A DNA stretch of 64,000 bases from Eisenbergiella tayi (GTDB taxonomy: Bacteria; Bacillota; Clostridia; Lachnospirales; Lachnospiraceae). The stretch covers positions 322,260-386,259 of the forward strand of contig NZ_MPDJ01000002.1 of the NCBI RefSeq assembly GCF_001881565.1. Reading direction: 5' to 3'. A model generated the notes under the pieces. The model ran no database searches, was not told the DNA's origin, and worked only from the letters and a program-made list of their open reading frames with translations. The translations under genes and the position numbers were made by a program. This document shows, piece after piece, positions 8,169 through 17,955 of the stretch (the first letter of the stretch is position 1; the number at the start of each line of letters is the position of its first letter).

Positions 8169-10685
8169 ATGGATATCATGAAACGAAATGGCCGTCAGGA
8201 GGATTATGACGGGCAGAAAATTATCAGGGCTATGAGGAAGGCTTTTGAGAGTACGGGAAGTAATCCGGCGCCTTCGGTTATGGCTGATCTGCTTGTATCT
8301 GTTGAGGAAAAGCTGGCGGACAAAAATATTACGAATGTGGAAGGGATTCAGGATCAGGTAGAGCAGACTTTGATGGAGCAGGGCTTTTTTACGGAAGCTA
8401 AGAATTATATTCTTTATCGTCAGAAGCGTTCTCTTTTGAGGGATGCCAGGGTGTCTCTGGGGCAGGCGACTTCTGATCCTGAGCTGGAATCGGTGTTCCG
8501 GAAGATTCAGAAGGATTTTCCGGAGGAGGAGTATTCTCTTCTTCATCTTTCTGTTAAATATAATGCTTTCTGTAAACCGGAAATGAAGCCGGATGAGAAG
8601 CTGTCGGCCTTGATTAAGGCGGCGGTTGAGCTCACTACGCAGGAGGCTCCGCGGTGGGAGTTCATTGCGGCCAGGCTTTTAAATTATCAGGCGCACAAAA
8701 AGATCGCCCTGCGGATGGGGGAAGCGAGAATTACGGGTTTTTATGAAAAGCTCCGGTATCTTACGGATCTGGAGCTTTATGGGAGTTATATTCTAGAGCA
8801 GTACAGTCGGGAGGAAATCGAGGAGGCGGCATTGCTGTTGGATGATACGAGGGATGAACTGTTCACCTATGCGGGGCTTGATCTCCTCCTGAAACGGTAT
8901 TGTATCCGTACCAAAAGCCATGTCCTCCTGGAAACGCCCCAGGAAATGTATCTGGGCATCGCCCTTCATCTGGCTATGAAGGAAAAGCAGAATCGTATGA
9001 ACTGGGTGAAAAAATTCTATGACTGTTTAAGCCGCATGGAGGTCACGATGGCTACTCCCACTCTTTCCAATGCGCGCAAGCCCTATCATCAGCTCTCCAG
9101 CTGCTTTATCGATACGGTTCCCGACAGCCTTGACGGGATTTACCGCAGTGTGGATAATTTCGCCCAGGTGAGCAAATTCGGGGGCGGCATGGGGCTTTAC
9201 TTCGGGAAGGTACGCGCCACGGGAAGCTCCATCCGCGGTTTCGAGGGTGCGGCAGGCGGCGTGATCCGGTGGATCAAGCTGGTGAATGATACCGCTGTTG
9301 CCGTGGATCAGCTGGGTATGCGGCAGGGTGCGGCTGCGGTTTATCTGGACGCCTGGCACCGGGATCTTCCGGAATTTCTTCAGCTGCGGACGAATAACGG
9401 GGATGACCGCATGAAGGCTCATGATATTTTTCCAGCGGTCTGCTATCCTGATCTGTTCTGGAAAATGGCAAAGGAGGATCTGAATCAGGACTGGCACCTG
9501 ATGTGTCCTCATGAAATCCTTACCGTAAAGGGATATTCCCTGGAGGATTATTACGGGGAAGAATGGGAAAAGCGTTATCTGGAATGTCTTCGCGACTCCC
9601 GGATTTCCAAACGGACGGTCTCCCTGAAGGAAATTGTGCGGCTGATCCTCAAATCCGCAGTGGAAACCGGAACGCCCTTTACCTTCAACAGAGATGCGGT
9701 CAACAGGGCCAATCCCAACGGACACAGAGGAATCATCTACTGTTCCAACCTGTGTACGGAAATCGCCCAGAATATGTCTCCCATTGAAACGGTGAGTTCT
9801 GAAATCCGTACGGAAAACGGGGATACCGTGGTGGTGAATACCACACGTCCCGGGGATTTTGTGGTCTGCAATCTGGCGAGTCTTTCCCTGGGAAATATTC
9901 CTGTGGAAGATGACGCTTATCTGTCCGATGTGGTGGCAACGGCTGTCCGCGCCCTGGACAATGTCATCGACCTGAATTTCTACGCCCTTCCCTATGCCAA
10001 ACTGACCAACCGCCGCTACCGCAGCATCGGTTTGGGAGTAAGCGGTTATCATCATATGCTCGCCAAACACCAGATCCCCTGGGAAAGCGAAAAGCATTTT
10101 TCCTTTGTGGACGATGTGTTTGAACGTATTAACCGCGCCGCTATTTCCGCCAGTTCCGATATCGCCGCAGAAAAGGGCAGTTATGAATATTTTGAAGGCA
10201 GCGACTGGCAGACCGGCGCCTATTTTGAAAAACGCAGCTATACCTCTCCGGTTTGGAAGGAGCTTCGGGAAAAGGTGGCATCCCAGGGAATGCGCAACGC
10301 CTATCTTCTGGCCGTGGCTCCCACCAGCAGCACCAGTATCCTTTCCGGTACTACCGCAGGGCTTGACCCCATTATGAAACGCTTTTTCCTGGAAGAGAAA
10401 AAAGGCTTTATGCTTCCCCGGGTAGCTCCGGAGCTTTCCATGAAAACCTACTGGTATTATAAAAACGCCCACCTCATCGATCAGAGCATGAGTATCCGTG
10501 CATGTGGGGTGCGTCAGCGCCATATCGATCAGGCGCAGAGCATGAATCTGTACATCACCAATGATTATACGCTCCGCCAGGTGCTCTCTTTGTATATTCT
10601 CGCCTGGGAATGCGGTGTCAAAACCATCTATTATATAAGAAGCAAATCCCTTGAGGTGGAGGAATGTGAAAGCTGCTCTTCCTGA
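8169..10685 (+). CDS. nrdA: Class Ia ribonucleoside-diphosphate reductase, alpha subunit
   Basis: 838 residues. Makes deoxyribonucleotides by reducing ribonucleoside diphosphates, with the beta subunit supplying the radical. An N-terminal ATP-cone (about 3-90, VEGIQDQVEQTL) allows allosteric on/off control. Catalytic features are all present: the first redox Cys in LSSCFID, NLCTEI with the thiyl-radical Cys and the Asn/Glu pair, the second redox Cys in VVCNLAS, and a C-terminal CESCSS tail that shuttles electrons from thioredoxin or glutaredoxin. I chose ATG 8169 (MDIMKRNG) because AAAAAGGAGA precedes it; an in-frame ATG at 8121 has no ribosome site. Operon with nrdB, 44 bases downstream. Confidence 0.95.
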   Translation: MDIMKRNGRQEDYDGQKIIRAMRKAFESTGSNPAPSVMADLLVSVEEKLADKNITNVEGIQDQVEQTLMEQGFFTEAKNYILYRQKRSLLRDARVSLGQATSDPELESVFRKIQKDFPEEEYSLLHLSVKYNAFCKPEMKPDEKLSALIKAAVELTTQEAPRWEFIAARLLNYQAHKKIALRMGEARITGFYEKLRYLTDLELYGSYILEQYSREEIEEAALLLDDTRDELFTYAGLDLLLKRYCIRTKSHVLLETPQEMYLGIALHLAMKEKQNRMNWVKKFYDCLSRMEVTMATPTLSNARKPYHQLSSCFIDTVPDSLDGIYRSVDNFAQVSKFGGGMGLYFGKVRATGSSIRGFEGAAGGVIRWIKLVNDTAVAVDQLGMRQGAAAVYLDAWHRDLPEFLQLRTNNGDDRMKAHDIFPAVCYPDLFWKMAKEDLNQDWHLMCPHEILTVKGYSLEDYYGEEWEKRYLECLRDSRISKRTVSLKEIVRLILKSAVETGTPFTFNRDAVNRANPNGHRGIIYCSNLCTEIAQNMSPIETVSSEIRTENGDTVVVNTTRPGDFVVCNLASLSLGNIPVEDDAYLSDVVATAVRALDNVIDLNFYALPYAKLTNRRYRSIGLGVSGYHHMLAKHQIPWESEKHFSFVDDVFERINRAAISASSDIAAEKGSYEYFEGSDWQTGAYFEKRSYTSPVWKELREKVASQGMRNAYLLAVAPTSSTSILSGTTAGLDPIMKRFFLEEKKGFMLPRVAPELSMKTYWYYKNAHLIDQSMSIRACGVRQRHIDQAQSMNLYITNDYTLRQVLSLYILAWECGVKTIYYIRSKSLEVEECESCSS

Positions 10686-10729
10686 CCGCTTATGAAAAGG
10701 ATAAAGGACGTAAGAAAGGATACAAGAAA

Positions 10730-11773
10730 ATGAATGAACTGAAAAAGAAACCTCTTTTTAACCCGGAAGGGGATACGGATGTGCGCCTGCGCCGTATGAT
10801 AAACGGAAATACGACGAATCTGAATGATTTCAATAATATGCGCTATCCATGGGTAAGCGACTGGTACCGTCAGGCCATGAACAATTTCTGGATCCCGGAG
10901 GAAATCAATCTCTCTGCGGATGTCAAGGACTATCCACGGCTTTTGCCGGCAGAGCGCACCGCTTATGATAAAATCTTAAGCTTCCTGGTTTTCCTGGATT
11001 CCATCCAGACTGCCAACCTGCCTCACATAGGGGAATACATCACTGCGAATGAGGTGAATCTGTGCCTGTCCATCCAGACCTTCCAGGAATGTGTGCACAG
11101 CCAGAGCTACAGCTATATGCTGGACTCCATCTGCAGCCCTACCGAGCGCAACGCCATCCTTTACCAGTGGAAGGATGACGAGCATCTGCTGCGCAGGAAT
11201 ACGTTCATCGGAAATTGCTACAATGAATTCCAGGAGCACAAGGATCCCACCACCCTGCTGAAGGTTATGATGGCTAATTTTATCCTGGAAGGCATTTATT
11301 TTTACAGCGGTTTCATGTTCTTCTATAATTTGAGCCGCAACGGGAAAATGCCCGGCTCCGCACAGGAAATCCGCTACATCAACCGGGATGAGAACACACA
11401 TTTATGGCTGTTCCGCAATATTATCTTGGAGCTGCAGAAAGAAGAACCCCAGCTTTTCACCTCCGAAACCATAGCCGAACTGAAGGAAATGCTCATGGAG
11501 GGTGTGCGCCAGGAAATCGAATGGGGCCACTACTGCATCGGGAATAACATTCCCGGCCTTACCAGGGATATGGTGTCCGACTATATCCGTTATCTCGGCA
11601 ACCTGCGCTGGACCAGCCTGGGCTATGAGCCCCTCTATCCGGAGCATACCGCGGAACCGGAAAGTATGGCCTGGGTGAGCCAGTATTCCAATGCGAATAT
11701 GGTAAAAACAGACTTCTTTGAAGCGAAAAGCACCGCCTATGCCAAGAGTACGGCGCTGGTGGATGATCTGTAA
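10730..11773 (+). CDS. nrdB: Class Ia ribonucleoside-diphosphate reductase, beta subunit
   Basis: 347 residues. All metal ligands expected of a ferritin-like RNR small subunit are visible: Asp in FLDSIQ, Glu and His in FQECVHSQSY, Glu in ILEGIYFY, and Glu/His in RDENTHL. The radical-bearing Tyr sits four residues past the His (HSQSY), so this is a tyrosyl-radical enzyme rather than a Tyr-less class Ic type. This chemistry normally needs oxygen or superoxide for radical generation, which is notable in a presumed anaerobe. Follows nrdA in one operon and is closed by a strong terminator. Confidence 0.95.
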   Translation: MNELKKKPLFNPEGDTDVRLRRMINGNTTNLNDFNNMRYPWVSDWYRQAMNNFWIPEEINLSADVKDYPRLLPAERTAYDKILSFLVFLDSIQTANLPHIGEYITANEVNLCLSIQTFQECVHSQSYSYMLDSICSPTERNAILYQWKDDEHLLRRNTFIGNCYNEFQEHKDPTTLLKVMMANFILEGIYFYSGFMFFYNLSRNGKMPGSAQEIRYINRDENTHLWLFRNIILELQKEEPQLFTSETIAELKEMLMEGVRQEIEWGHYCIGNNIPGLTRDMVSDYIRYLGNLRWTSLGYEPLYPEHTAEPESMAWVSQYSNANMVKTDFFEAKSTAYAKSTALVDDL

Positions 11774-11788
11774 AACGCTCTGCAAAAA

Positions 11789-11833
11789 ACCGGTCGGTAT
11801 CTGTCAGGGATTACTCCTCAGATACCGGCCGGT
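11789..11833. terminator. Bidirectional terminator between nrdB and the GH35 gene
   Basis: 15-bp stem (ACCGGTCGGTATCTG paired with CAGATACCGGCCGGT, one mismatch). It is followed by TCTTTGCCTT on the plus strand, and on the minus strand by a T run (plus-strand A run at 11784-11789). It serves both convergent operons. Confidence 0.85.
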
Positions 11834-11849
11834 TCTTTGCCTTATTACA

Positions 11850-13955
11850 TTAAAAAAACAGCTTATACTCCGCTTCTGCCGTCAGCCTGTGAATCCTGCA
11901 CGCCCCTTCCTCAGGCAGATCCGGCCATTGCTCCAAATATACCGGCATATCTCTTTTCAGCCTGTGAACGGTTATATCCACGTTCTCCGGGAATCCAAAT
12001 CTTTTCAATCCGATCTCCCAAATCTGCCCCGTATAAAAATGATCCCCTTCCTTCTTCCCGTCAATAAAAAGCTCCAGGCTTTCTCCCACATAATCCAGCT
12101 TCAGAAAAACATCCTCTGCCTCCGTTTCTTCTGCATAATCAAGTTCTATGCGGTAACGGCATTCTTCATCGCTGCTCTGTTTTTCTTCCTTTCGTAAATT
12201 GCAGGAAGGCGTATTCCGGGATATTCTCTGGGAATATCGTGTGAAAATCCCTTCGTTTCCTGTTTTTACAAATCCCTGGGGTACCGTGGGAAGCTCCGGA
12301 TATACACGGATTTCCAGCTCTTCTGTTTCTCCCGTCCGGAATAATACCTTACAGGAACCGCCTTCCTCCACAATCGGATAGTTACATACCGCCAGATATT
12401 CTTCTGTTCCGAATTCCATCCTCCAGGCATGCCGTGCATCCTCCCTGCTTATATGAATAAGTTCCTTTTTCCCAAGATCTCCTTCTATTCTGAAATGAGG
12501 TTCCCTGTCACCGTAAAAGATATATCTCTCCCCGTCCGTCCTGTGAAGAATACACAGGGGAGAAGCGCTTGCACTTATCAATACCGCATGTTCTCCCACC
12601 GGAAGGTGAAAGGGATAGAAAAAATAATCTCCATTCCGGATGTCCTGCGCCTCATAGGAGATATCTCCGTCAGGAAGCCGGACATTCAGGATTACCCCCT
12701 GATGATCTGCCATCTGTTTTCTTCTCTGAAAATTATTTACAAACAGATAACCGCTGTTTCCTTTTCTCCTTACCGCACTGCGGAGGCGGACGGTATCATT
12801 GGGATCCTGAGGGCTGTCCTCCGGAATGAAGGTCTTCATTTCACAGAAGGCTTCCCCGAAATCATGGAGGAACATGGCATATAATTTAAGCTCCAGGCCG
12901 GTATCCGATATCTGTCCGTATTCCCTGATGGGTGCATTAAAATCATACGAATATTCCGGAAGATCGTTGGGATAGCCTGATTCTCTGGACTCCTGCAGCG
13001 TGCTCCTTTTCCCATGAGGATTGGTTCCTCCATGATACATATAGTAGCCAAGAAGATTGGCTCCGCACCCCAGCTTGGTCAGCGTCATGGCCCCGATATC
13101 CGCCGCTGCCGCCACCGGTCTTCTGTGCCTTGTCACCTGAATTCCGCCGCCCAGCTCCGCTGTGAGATATGGGAACTTATCCCACGGCCAGGTAAGACCT
13201 TCCCCCATTCCCAAGTCACTGCCTATATTCCGGTCGTTTCTTTCCTGTGTAAAAACATAATTCACACTCGGCTCCAGTTCCGTTATTCTCGGATCCCACG
13301 GCGCGTCGCAATAACCTCCAAGAACCGGAAGCATACCTCCTGTAACCGCTCCGCCCCAGCCGGTAGCCGTATAATAGGGTACATCAAATCCGGCACCGAC
13401 AGCCAGCCGCTTCAGCCGGCGCATGTGGTCCTCTCCCTCTTCACCGGTAAGGCCGCCGCAATGTCCATACTCATTTTCAATCTGAACACCGATTACCGGT
13501 CCGCCGTCCTTATGGAGAAGCCCTTTTACTTCCATAAAAATTCTCTCGTAATAGCGTTTTACGCAGGATAAATAGCTTTCATCATTCGTACGGGGCACAA
13601 AATCCTTCTCAAGCAGCCAGTCCGGGAATCCGCCGTTACGAACTTCTCCATGGCACCATGGGCCGATTCTCAGAAAAACCAGCAATCCGCATTTTTTTGC
13701 CGTGTCTAAAAATTTATGAAGATCCCGGCAGCCCGAAAACAGGTATTCTCCTTCCTCTTCCTCATGATGGATCCAGATTACATACGCGGATACCACATCG
13801 ACGCCGCAGGCCTTCATCTTATACAAAGACTCTTCCCAATAGCTGTCCGGATACCTGCTGTAATGGAATTCCCCCATTACAGGAAACCATGGCCTGCCAT
13901 TTCTGGTCAGATATTCTGAGGTATAGGAAAACAATTCCGTATTTTTCAACCTCAT
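11850..13955 (-). CDS. Glycoside hydrolase family 35 beta-galactosidase
   Basis: About 701 residues. GH35 enzymes release terminal beta-linked galactose. The TIM barrel begins with GEFHYSRYPDSYWEES; the acid/base Glu is in GVQIENEYG and the nucleophile Glu is likely in YLTAELGGG. C-terminal beta-sandwich domains follow (from about 400). There is no signal peptide, so it acts in the cytoplasm on imported oligosaccharides. Last gene of an operon with two sugar permeases and a binding protein; it begins 11 bases after the binding-protein stop. The start could be GTG 13958, ATG 13955 or TTG 13949; the GGGAGG site is at ideal distance for TTG. Confidence 0.9.
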   Translation of the reverse strand: MRLKNTELFSYTSEYLTRNGRPWFPVMGEFHYSRYPDSYWEESLYKMKACGVDVVSAYVIWIHHEEEEGEYLFSGCRDLHKFLDTAKKCGLLVFLRIGPWCHGEVRNGGFPDWLLEKDFVPRTNDESYLSCVKRYYERIFMEVKGLLHKDGGPVIGVQIENEYGHCGGLTGEEGEDHMRRLKRLAVGAGFDVPYYTATGWGGAVTGGMLPVLGGYCDAPWDPRITELEPSVNYVFTQERNDRNIGSDLGMGEGLTWPWDKFPYLTAELGGGIQVTRHRRPVAAAADIGAMTLTKLGCGANLLGYYMYHGGTNPHGKRSTLQESRESGYPNDLPEYSYDFNAPIREYGQISDTGLELKLYAMFLHDFGEAFCEMKTFIPEDSPQDPNDTVRLRSAVRRKGNSGYLFVNNFQRRKQMADHQGVILNVRLPDGDISYEAQDIRNGDYFFYPFHLPVGEHAVLISASASPLCILHRTDGERYIFYGDREPHFRIEGDLGKKELIHISREDARHAWRMEFGTEEYLAVCNYPIVEEGGSCKVLFRTGETEELEIRVYPELPTVPQGFVKTGNEGIFTRYSQRISRNTPSCNLRKEEKQSSDEECRYRIELDYAEETEAEDVFLKLDYVGESLELFIDGKKEGDHFYTGQIWEIGLKRFGFPENVDITVHRLKRDMPVYLEQWPDLPEEGACRIHRLTAEAEYKLFF

Positions 13956-13966
13956 CACCTCCCTGC

Positions 13967-15646
13967 CTATTTCTGTAGGGACGGCCAGGCAAATTCTATC
14001 CCTAATTTCTCTTTATTTTTATGGAATTTCTCATTCTGGGATTCATACAATTCTTCATAGCCCATGCTGTACATCTGCTCCACGGCCTGGCTGTACAGCT
14101 TCTCGCATTCCGCTTCATCCGATGCCATGATAATCTGAGGCTCCGCAGATTTCCAGTATTCATCAATGGCCGCCTTAATTGCCGCCAAATCCGTGCCTGC
14201 CATAGGGTTAATATCGGAAAAGCATTTGTCATCATACAGGCTGGCATCCTTATCACGCTCCATGTTTATCCGGTCTTTTTCCAGTTCATTTTCAACGTTA
14301 AGATTCTCGTACTTCTGGATGATCGTATAGTCCATGGCAAAACTCAGGTTCATATTATACTTATTATAAGCAGCATTGTAGTCTTCTTCGTACTCTTTTA
14401 CCGCTTCTTCTTTCCGGATCGCCTTGCCGTCTACGATATCATAGCAGCCGCTCCCGTATTCCTCATCCAAAGCCGCTTCTTCCTGTGTGAGATAGGCAAA
14501 CAGACTGATAATTCTGTCCGGATGCTCTGCACCGGCGGTTATCATGGTCGTTGTCCAGCCTGCCGCATTGATAGATGATAAATAATGCTGTTTGCCCGAA
14601 TCACCGGTTTTAATGGTTCCGCAGTAAAGCATTTTCGCATTGGGATCACTGGAATAGAGCGCCGATCTTGGCTGTTTTACCGTCATCCAGCCCTGTGCCA
14701 TAAATACCTGCCCGCTCGCCACTTTCTGATCCCGCTGTGTCTGATCCTGGGTAAATTCATCCGTGGTAATCAGCCCTTCCGTATACAGCTTGTTATAGAA
14801 TTTCAGCGCCTCCAGGTATTCCGGCTGGAGCTTGATATCCAGGAGATTCCCCTGTTCGTCCTCCTGCTGTGCCCCGAACTGCTGTGCCATATTTACCGGA
14901 TATACACCCGTTAACGGAATAACATCCATGCCGTCATACTGCAGCTTCTGGTCTTTTACCTTCTTCAGAGCCTGATAAAAGCCGTCCTTGGTATGCAGAT
15001 CATCCATTGTCATGCCAATCTGCTCCAGCAGATCCGTGCGGACAAAATTGCTGTTGTGTGTGACCAGAAAGCCGCCGAATTCGTCACTGCATCTCTCCGG
15101 CCCATAATAAAAGCTTACCAGGGAATACCATTTTCCATCCTCATTTCTGTACCAGTCCTTCTGTGACTGGGGAACATTCAAATCCGGCGCATAGTTTTCC
15201 GCCAGATCCTCCAAATCCAGTACCAGACCCGCATTCTCCATCTGCAGCCTCTGGGACGCCACCGCATCAAAGGTTACCACATCCGGAAGCTCTCCCGATA
15301 CAATCAGCGCATTCAGCTTATCCGCATCGCCTGTAATGATATTCACAGTGATTCCGGTTTCCGTCTGCAGCTTTTTGTCGGCAATATTATTCACCGGATC
15401 AAAAACCTTGCCATACCAGTCATAAGCCACAAACCAGTCTATGGTTACAGGGCTTGTGTCCTTTTTCCAGCTCGGGGTTTCTCCCGCTGCTTCCTCCTTC
15501 TGAGACTCCTCCGCCGCCTCTGTCTGAAGCGACTCGGACTGCGGGATATCTGCCGCCGTCTCTTCTCCCCTGCTTCCGCAGCCGGACAGCAGGCTTACAC
15601 ATACCGCCCCCGCAAGCAGGATACTGCTGATTCTTTTTCTTCTCAT
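13967..15646 (-). CDS. Sugar ABC transporter substrate-binding lipoprotein (LplA-like)
   Basis: 559 residues with a lipoprotein signal peptide: basic start MRRKRIS, hydrophobic core, lipobox LLSGC with Cys at about 24. A Glu/Ala/Ser-rich tether (to about 60) precedes the binding domain. It resembles the large family-1-type solute-binding proteins of LplABC systems, which import complex oligosaccharides. ATG at 15646 has GGGAGG six bases upstream; TTG two codons earlier is open but less suitable. Followed by the GH35 gene, so the ligand is probably a galactose-containing oligosaccharide. No ATPase gene is in the operon; such systems usually share an MsmK-like ATPase encoded elsewhere. Confidence 0.9.
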   Translation of the reverse strand: MRRKRISSILLAGAVCVSLLSGCGSRGEETAADIPQSESLQTEAAEESQKEEAAGETPSWKKDTSPVTIDWFVAYDWYGKVFDPVNNIADKKLQTETGITVNIITGDADKLNALIVSGELPDVVTFDAVASQRLQMENAGLVLDLEDLAENYAPDLNVPQSQKDWYRNEDGKWYSLVSFYYGPERCSDEFGGFLVTHNSNFVRTDLLEQIGMTMDDLHTKDGFYQALKKVKDQKLQYDGMDVIPLTGVYPVNMAQQFGAQQEDEQGNLLDIKLQPEYLEALKFYNKLYTEGLITTDEFTQDQTQRDQKVASGQVFMAQGWMTVKQPRSALYSSDPNAKMLYCGTIKTGDSGKQHYLSSINAAGWTTTMITAGAEHPDRIISLFAYLTQEEAALDEEYGSGCYDIVDGKAIRKEEAVKEYEEDYNAAYNKYNMNLSFAMDYTIIQKYENLNVENELEKDRINMERDKDASLYDDKCFSDINPMAGTDLAAIKAAIDEYWKSAEPQIIMASDEAECEKLYSQAVEQMYSMGYEELYESQNEKFHKNKEKLGIEFAWPSLQK

Positions 15647-15676
15647 ACGCAACCTCCCATAATTAAATGATTATAA

Positions 15677-16576
15677 TTAACCCTTTACCGCTCCTATCGT
15701 CATACCCTTTACAAAATATTTCTGAAGGAACGGATAAACGGCAACTACCGGCAATGCAGTGACCGCCATTGCGGCCAGTTTCACGGACTGGGCAGTAATT
15801 TTGGCGGCGGCGTCCGGGACTACCCTGGCCGCCGTGGCTCCCATTCCGGCGGCAACGGACGGATCCGTAATCACCTTTTTCAAATACAGCTGTATCGTCT
15901 GCAGCGATGCATCCGCCGTATACATCATGGAATCAAAATAGCTGTTCCAGTGCCCGACAATCGTAAAAAGAGAAATGGCGGCTATAACCGGCTTGCTCAG
16001 CGGCAGGATTATCTGCAGGAAAATACGGTATTCCCCCGCCCCGTCCATCTTGGCGGACTCATTCAGCGCCTCGGGCAGTTCTCTCATAAAGGACTGGATA
16101 ATTATCATATTCCACACATTAAATAAGGAAGGAATGATGTATACCCAAAACGTGTTGTAAAGATGGAGCCCTCTGATCAGCAGGAAATAGGGAATCAGCC
16201 CACCTCCGAAAAACATGGTAAACATAATGAACGGTATATACACCTTTTTGAATTTCAGGTTCGGCCTGCACAGACCGTAAGATACCAGGCATGTAAACAG
16301 CACGCTTGTCACGGTTCCAACCGCACATTTTGCTATGGTTACGGCAAAGGAATTCAATATACTTTTGTCCCGGAATACGGCTTTGAAATTATCCAGAGTC
16401 CATACCCGGGGCCACAGATATACGCCGCCCCGCATATAATCCTTTCCTTCATTAAATGCGCCCACCACAATAAACCACAGGGGATAAGCCATTATCAGAA
16501 TAAAAAGAATCATGATCAGCACATCTATCACATCAAACGGTTTTATTTTACCGGCCTTTCTTATTTCCTCCATCAT
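15677..16576 (-). CDS. Sugar ABC transporter permease (LplC/MalG type)
   Basis: 299 residues, six predicted membrane helices. The EAA loop contacting the ATPase is EALNESAKMDGAGEYRIFLQ. It ends with FVKGMTIGAVKG, the usual C-terminus of LplC-type permeases. Pairs with the preceding permease gene 13 bases upstream. A second ATG three bases in has better spacing from GGGGGAGG. Confidence 0.92.
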   Translation of the reverse strand: MMEEIRKAGKIKPFDVIDVLIMILFILIMAYPLWFIVVGAFNEGKDYMRGGVYLWPRVWTLDNFKAVFRDKSILNSFAVTIAKCAVGTVTSVLFTCLVSYGLCRPNLKFKKVYIPFIMFTMFFGGGLIPYFLLIRGLHLYNTFWVYIIPSLFNVWNMIIIQSFMRELPEALNESAKMDGAGEYRIFLQIILPLSKPVIAAISLFTIVGHWNSYFDSMMYTADASLQTIQLYLKKVITDPSVAAGMGATAARVVPDAAAKITAQSVKLAAMAVTALPVVAVYPFLQKYFVKGMTIGAVKG

Positions 16577-16589
16577 TTCCTCCCCCTTC

Positions 16590-17549
16590 CTAAAAAAGTC
16601 CTTTTCCTGTTATTTTGTTGGAGCATTTATTCGCAGACCATAACAGGACAACTGCAATTATGGATTTAAACAGCCCGACCGCTGTGGCGTAGGAATACCT
16701 CTGCTGTGTCATTCCTATTTTGTATACATAAGTGTCTATCGTTTCGCTGGCGCTGATGTTCAGGGAATTCTGAAGAATCAGCACCTGTTCAAAGCCGGTA
16801 TTGAGAATATTGCTGATTTGAAAAATCAGCATGATTACGATAGTTCCCATAATGGCCGGCACCGTAATATATATGATTTTCTGAAACCGGTTCGCTCCGT
16901 CTATGTATGCGGCCTCATACATATCCTGGTCAACCGAAGTGATGGCAGATATGTAAAGAATCGATCCGTAACCAATACTCTTAATAATGGAAATAACCGT
17001 GAATATCATATAAAATTTATTCGGATCCGCCATCAGATTCATGTTTCCTTCAGCCAGCCGGAATAAATTCAGCCCCTTATTTACAATGCCCCCGGATGCC
17101 AGCAATTCCAGCATGATTCCTCCGAAAATGACCCAGGACAGAAAGTGGGGAAGATAAGATACGGTCTGCGCCAGTTTACGGAACCGTCTCCCCCTGAGCT
17201 CTGTGATCAGGATCGCCAGAATAACCGGCGCCGGAAAACCTATGACAAGTCCCAGCAGATTTATCATTATCGTGTTCTTCAGCACCAGAGGAAGCTTAGG
17301 ATCTGTCAGAAACTGGCTAAAATATTTCAATCCCACAAAATCTCCGCCGATGAACCCCGACATAATGTTAAAATCCTTAAAAGCGATGCTGATTCCATAC
17401 ATGGGTAAATAGCTGAATATAAACAGGAAAATCAGTCCCGGCCATACCATCGACTGTATCTCCAGCTGTCCCTTTAATTTTTCCCGGCTCATTCTGCCGG
17501 ATCTTTTCCACTTTGTCTTCCGATCCTTTTTTACTGTTGTCACTGCCAT
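16590..17549 (-). CDS. Sugar ABC transporter permease (LplB type)
   Basis: 319 residues with a basic N-terminal tail and six membrane helices. It contains the LplB-type signature FKDFNIMSGFIGGDFVGL near the N-terminus and the EAA motif MYEAAYIDGANRFQKIIYI. Its start overlaps the end of the small HTH gene by 10 bases, so it is translationally coupled to it. Forms the membrane channel with the following LplC-type permease. Confidence 0.92.
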   Translation of the reverse strand: MAVTTVKKDRKTKWKRSGRMSREKLKGQLEIQSMVWPGLIFLFIFSYLPMYGISIAFKDFNIMSGFIGGDFVGLKYFSQFLTDPKLPLVLKNTIMINLLGLVIGFPAPVILAILITELRGRRFRKLAQTVSYLPHFLSWVIFGGIMLELLASGGIVNKGLNLFRLAEGNMNLMADPNKFYMIFTVISIIKSIGYGSILYISAITSVDQDMYEAAYIDGANRFQKIIYITVPAIMGTIVIMLIFQISNILNTGFEQVLILQNSLNISASETIDTYVYKIGMTQQRYSYATAVGLFKSIIAVVLLWSANKCSNKITGKGLF

Positions 17550-17806
17550 TCATACCCCCTGTTTCTGTCATCTTCCGTAATCTTTTTTCCCTGACTGCCG
17601 CTGTCCAATAATCCCATAAGCTCGTTCTGCTTTACCTCCAGAGCCCGGCAGATACAAAGCAGTTCGCTTCCGCTGAGTGCCTCTCTCCATACAAAGACCA
17701 TCAGCAGCCTCCGGTATGCAATTCCTGTCAGCTGTGCTAATGAAGCGCAGCTGATATCCTTTTTACTCATGATATCTTCTAAGAATTGTATAATTCTTTT
17801 GTTCAT
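17540..17806 (-). CDS. Small helix-turn-helix protein, first gene of the galactoside operon
   Basis: 88 residues. The pattern SCASLAQLTGIAYRRLLMV then GSELLCICRALEVKQNELMG is that of a short XRE-type helix-turn-helix. It leads the operon permease-permease-binding protein-GH35 and overlaps the first permease gene, so it may autoregulate the operon. A divergent XRE gene starts 150 bases away, with paired operator-like repeats between them. The DNA-binding function is inferred from the fold pattern only. Confidence 0.65.
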   Translation of the reverse strand: MNKRIIQFLEDIMSKKDISCASLAQLTGIAYRRLLMVFVWREALSGSELLCICRALEVKQNELMGLLDSGSQGKKITEDDRNRGYEWQ

Positions 17807-17822
17807 AATTCATACCCTCAGA

Positions 17823-17935
17823 TTGAATTATTCGTTTACCTCATCATTATATGGTTGATTTATTCGTTTTGTCAATATATTTTGTTTGAATTTTTCAATT
17901 TACAAATTGACTTGTTTAAAACCATCCTGTATTAT
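17823..17935. promoter_or_regulatory. Divergent promoters with direct-repeat operators
   Basis: Minus promoter: -35 TTGACA (17870-17875), 18-bp spacer, -10 TATAAT (17846-17851). Plus promoter: -35 TTGACT (17907-17912), 17-bp spacer, -10 TATTAT (17930-17935). A 15-bp direct repeat, TTGAATTATTCGTTT at 17823-17837 and TTGATTTATTCGTTT at 17855-17869, flanks the minus -10. Either HTH protein encoded alongside could bind it. Confidence 0.7.
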
Positions 17936-17955
17936 GCAGTTGTGAGGTGACAAGT

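Noticed and set aside
9027..10523. 498-codon open frame on the minus strand
   Set aside because: Antisense shadow of nrdA, whose product has every catalytic motif; no ribosome site.
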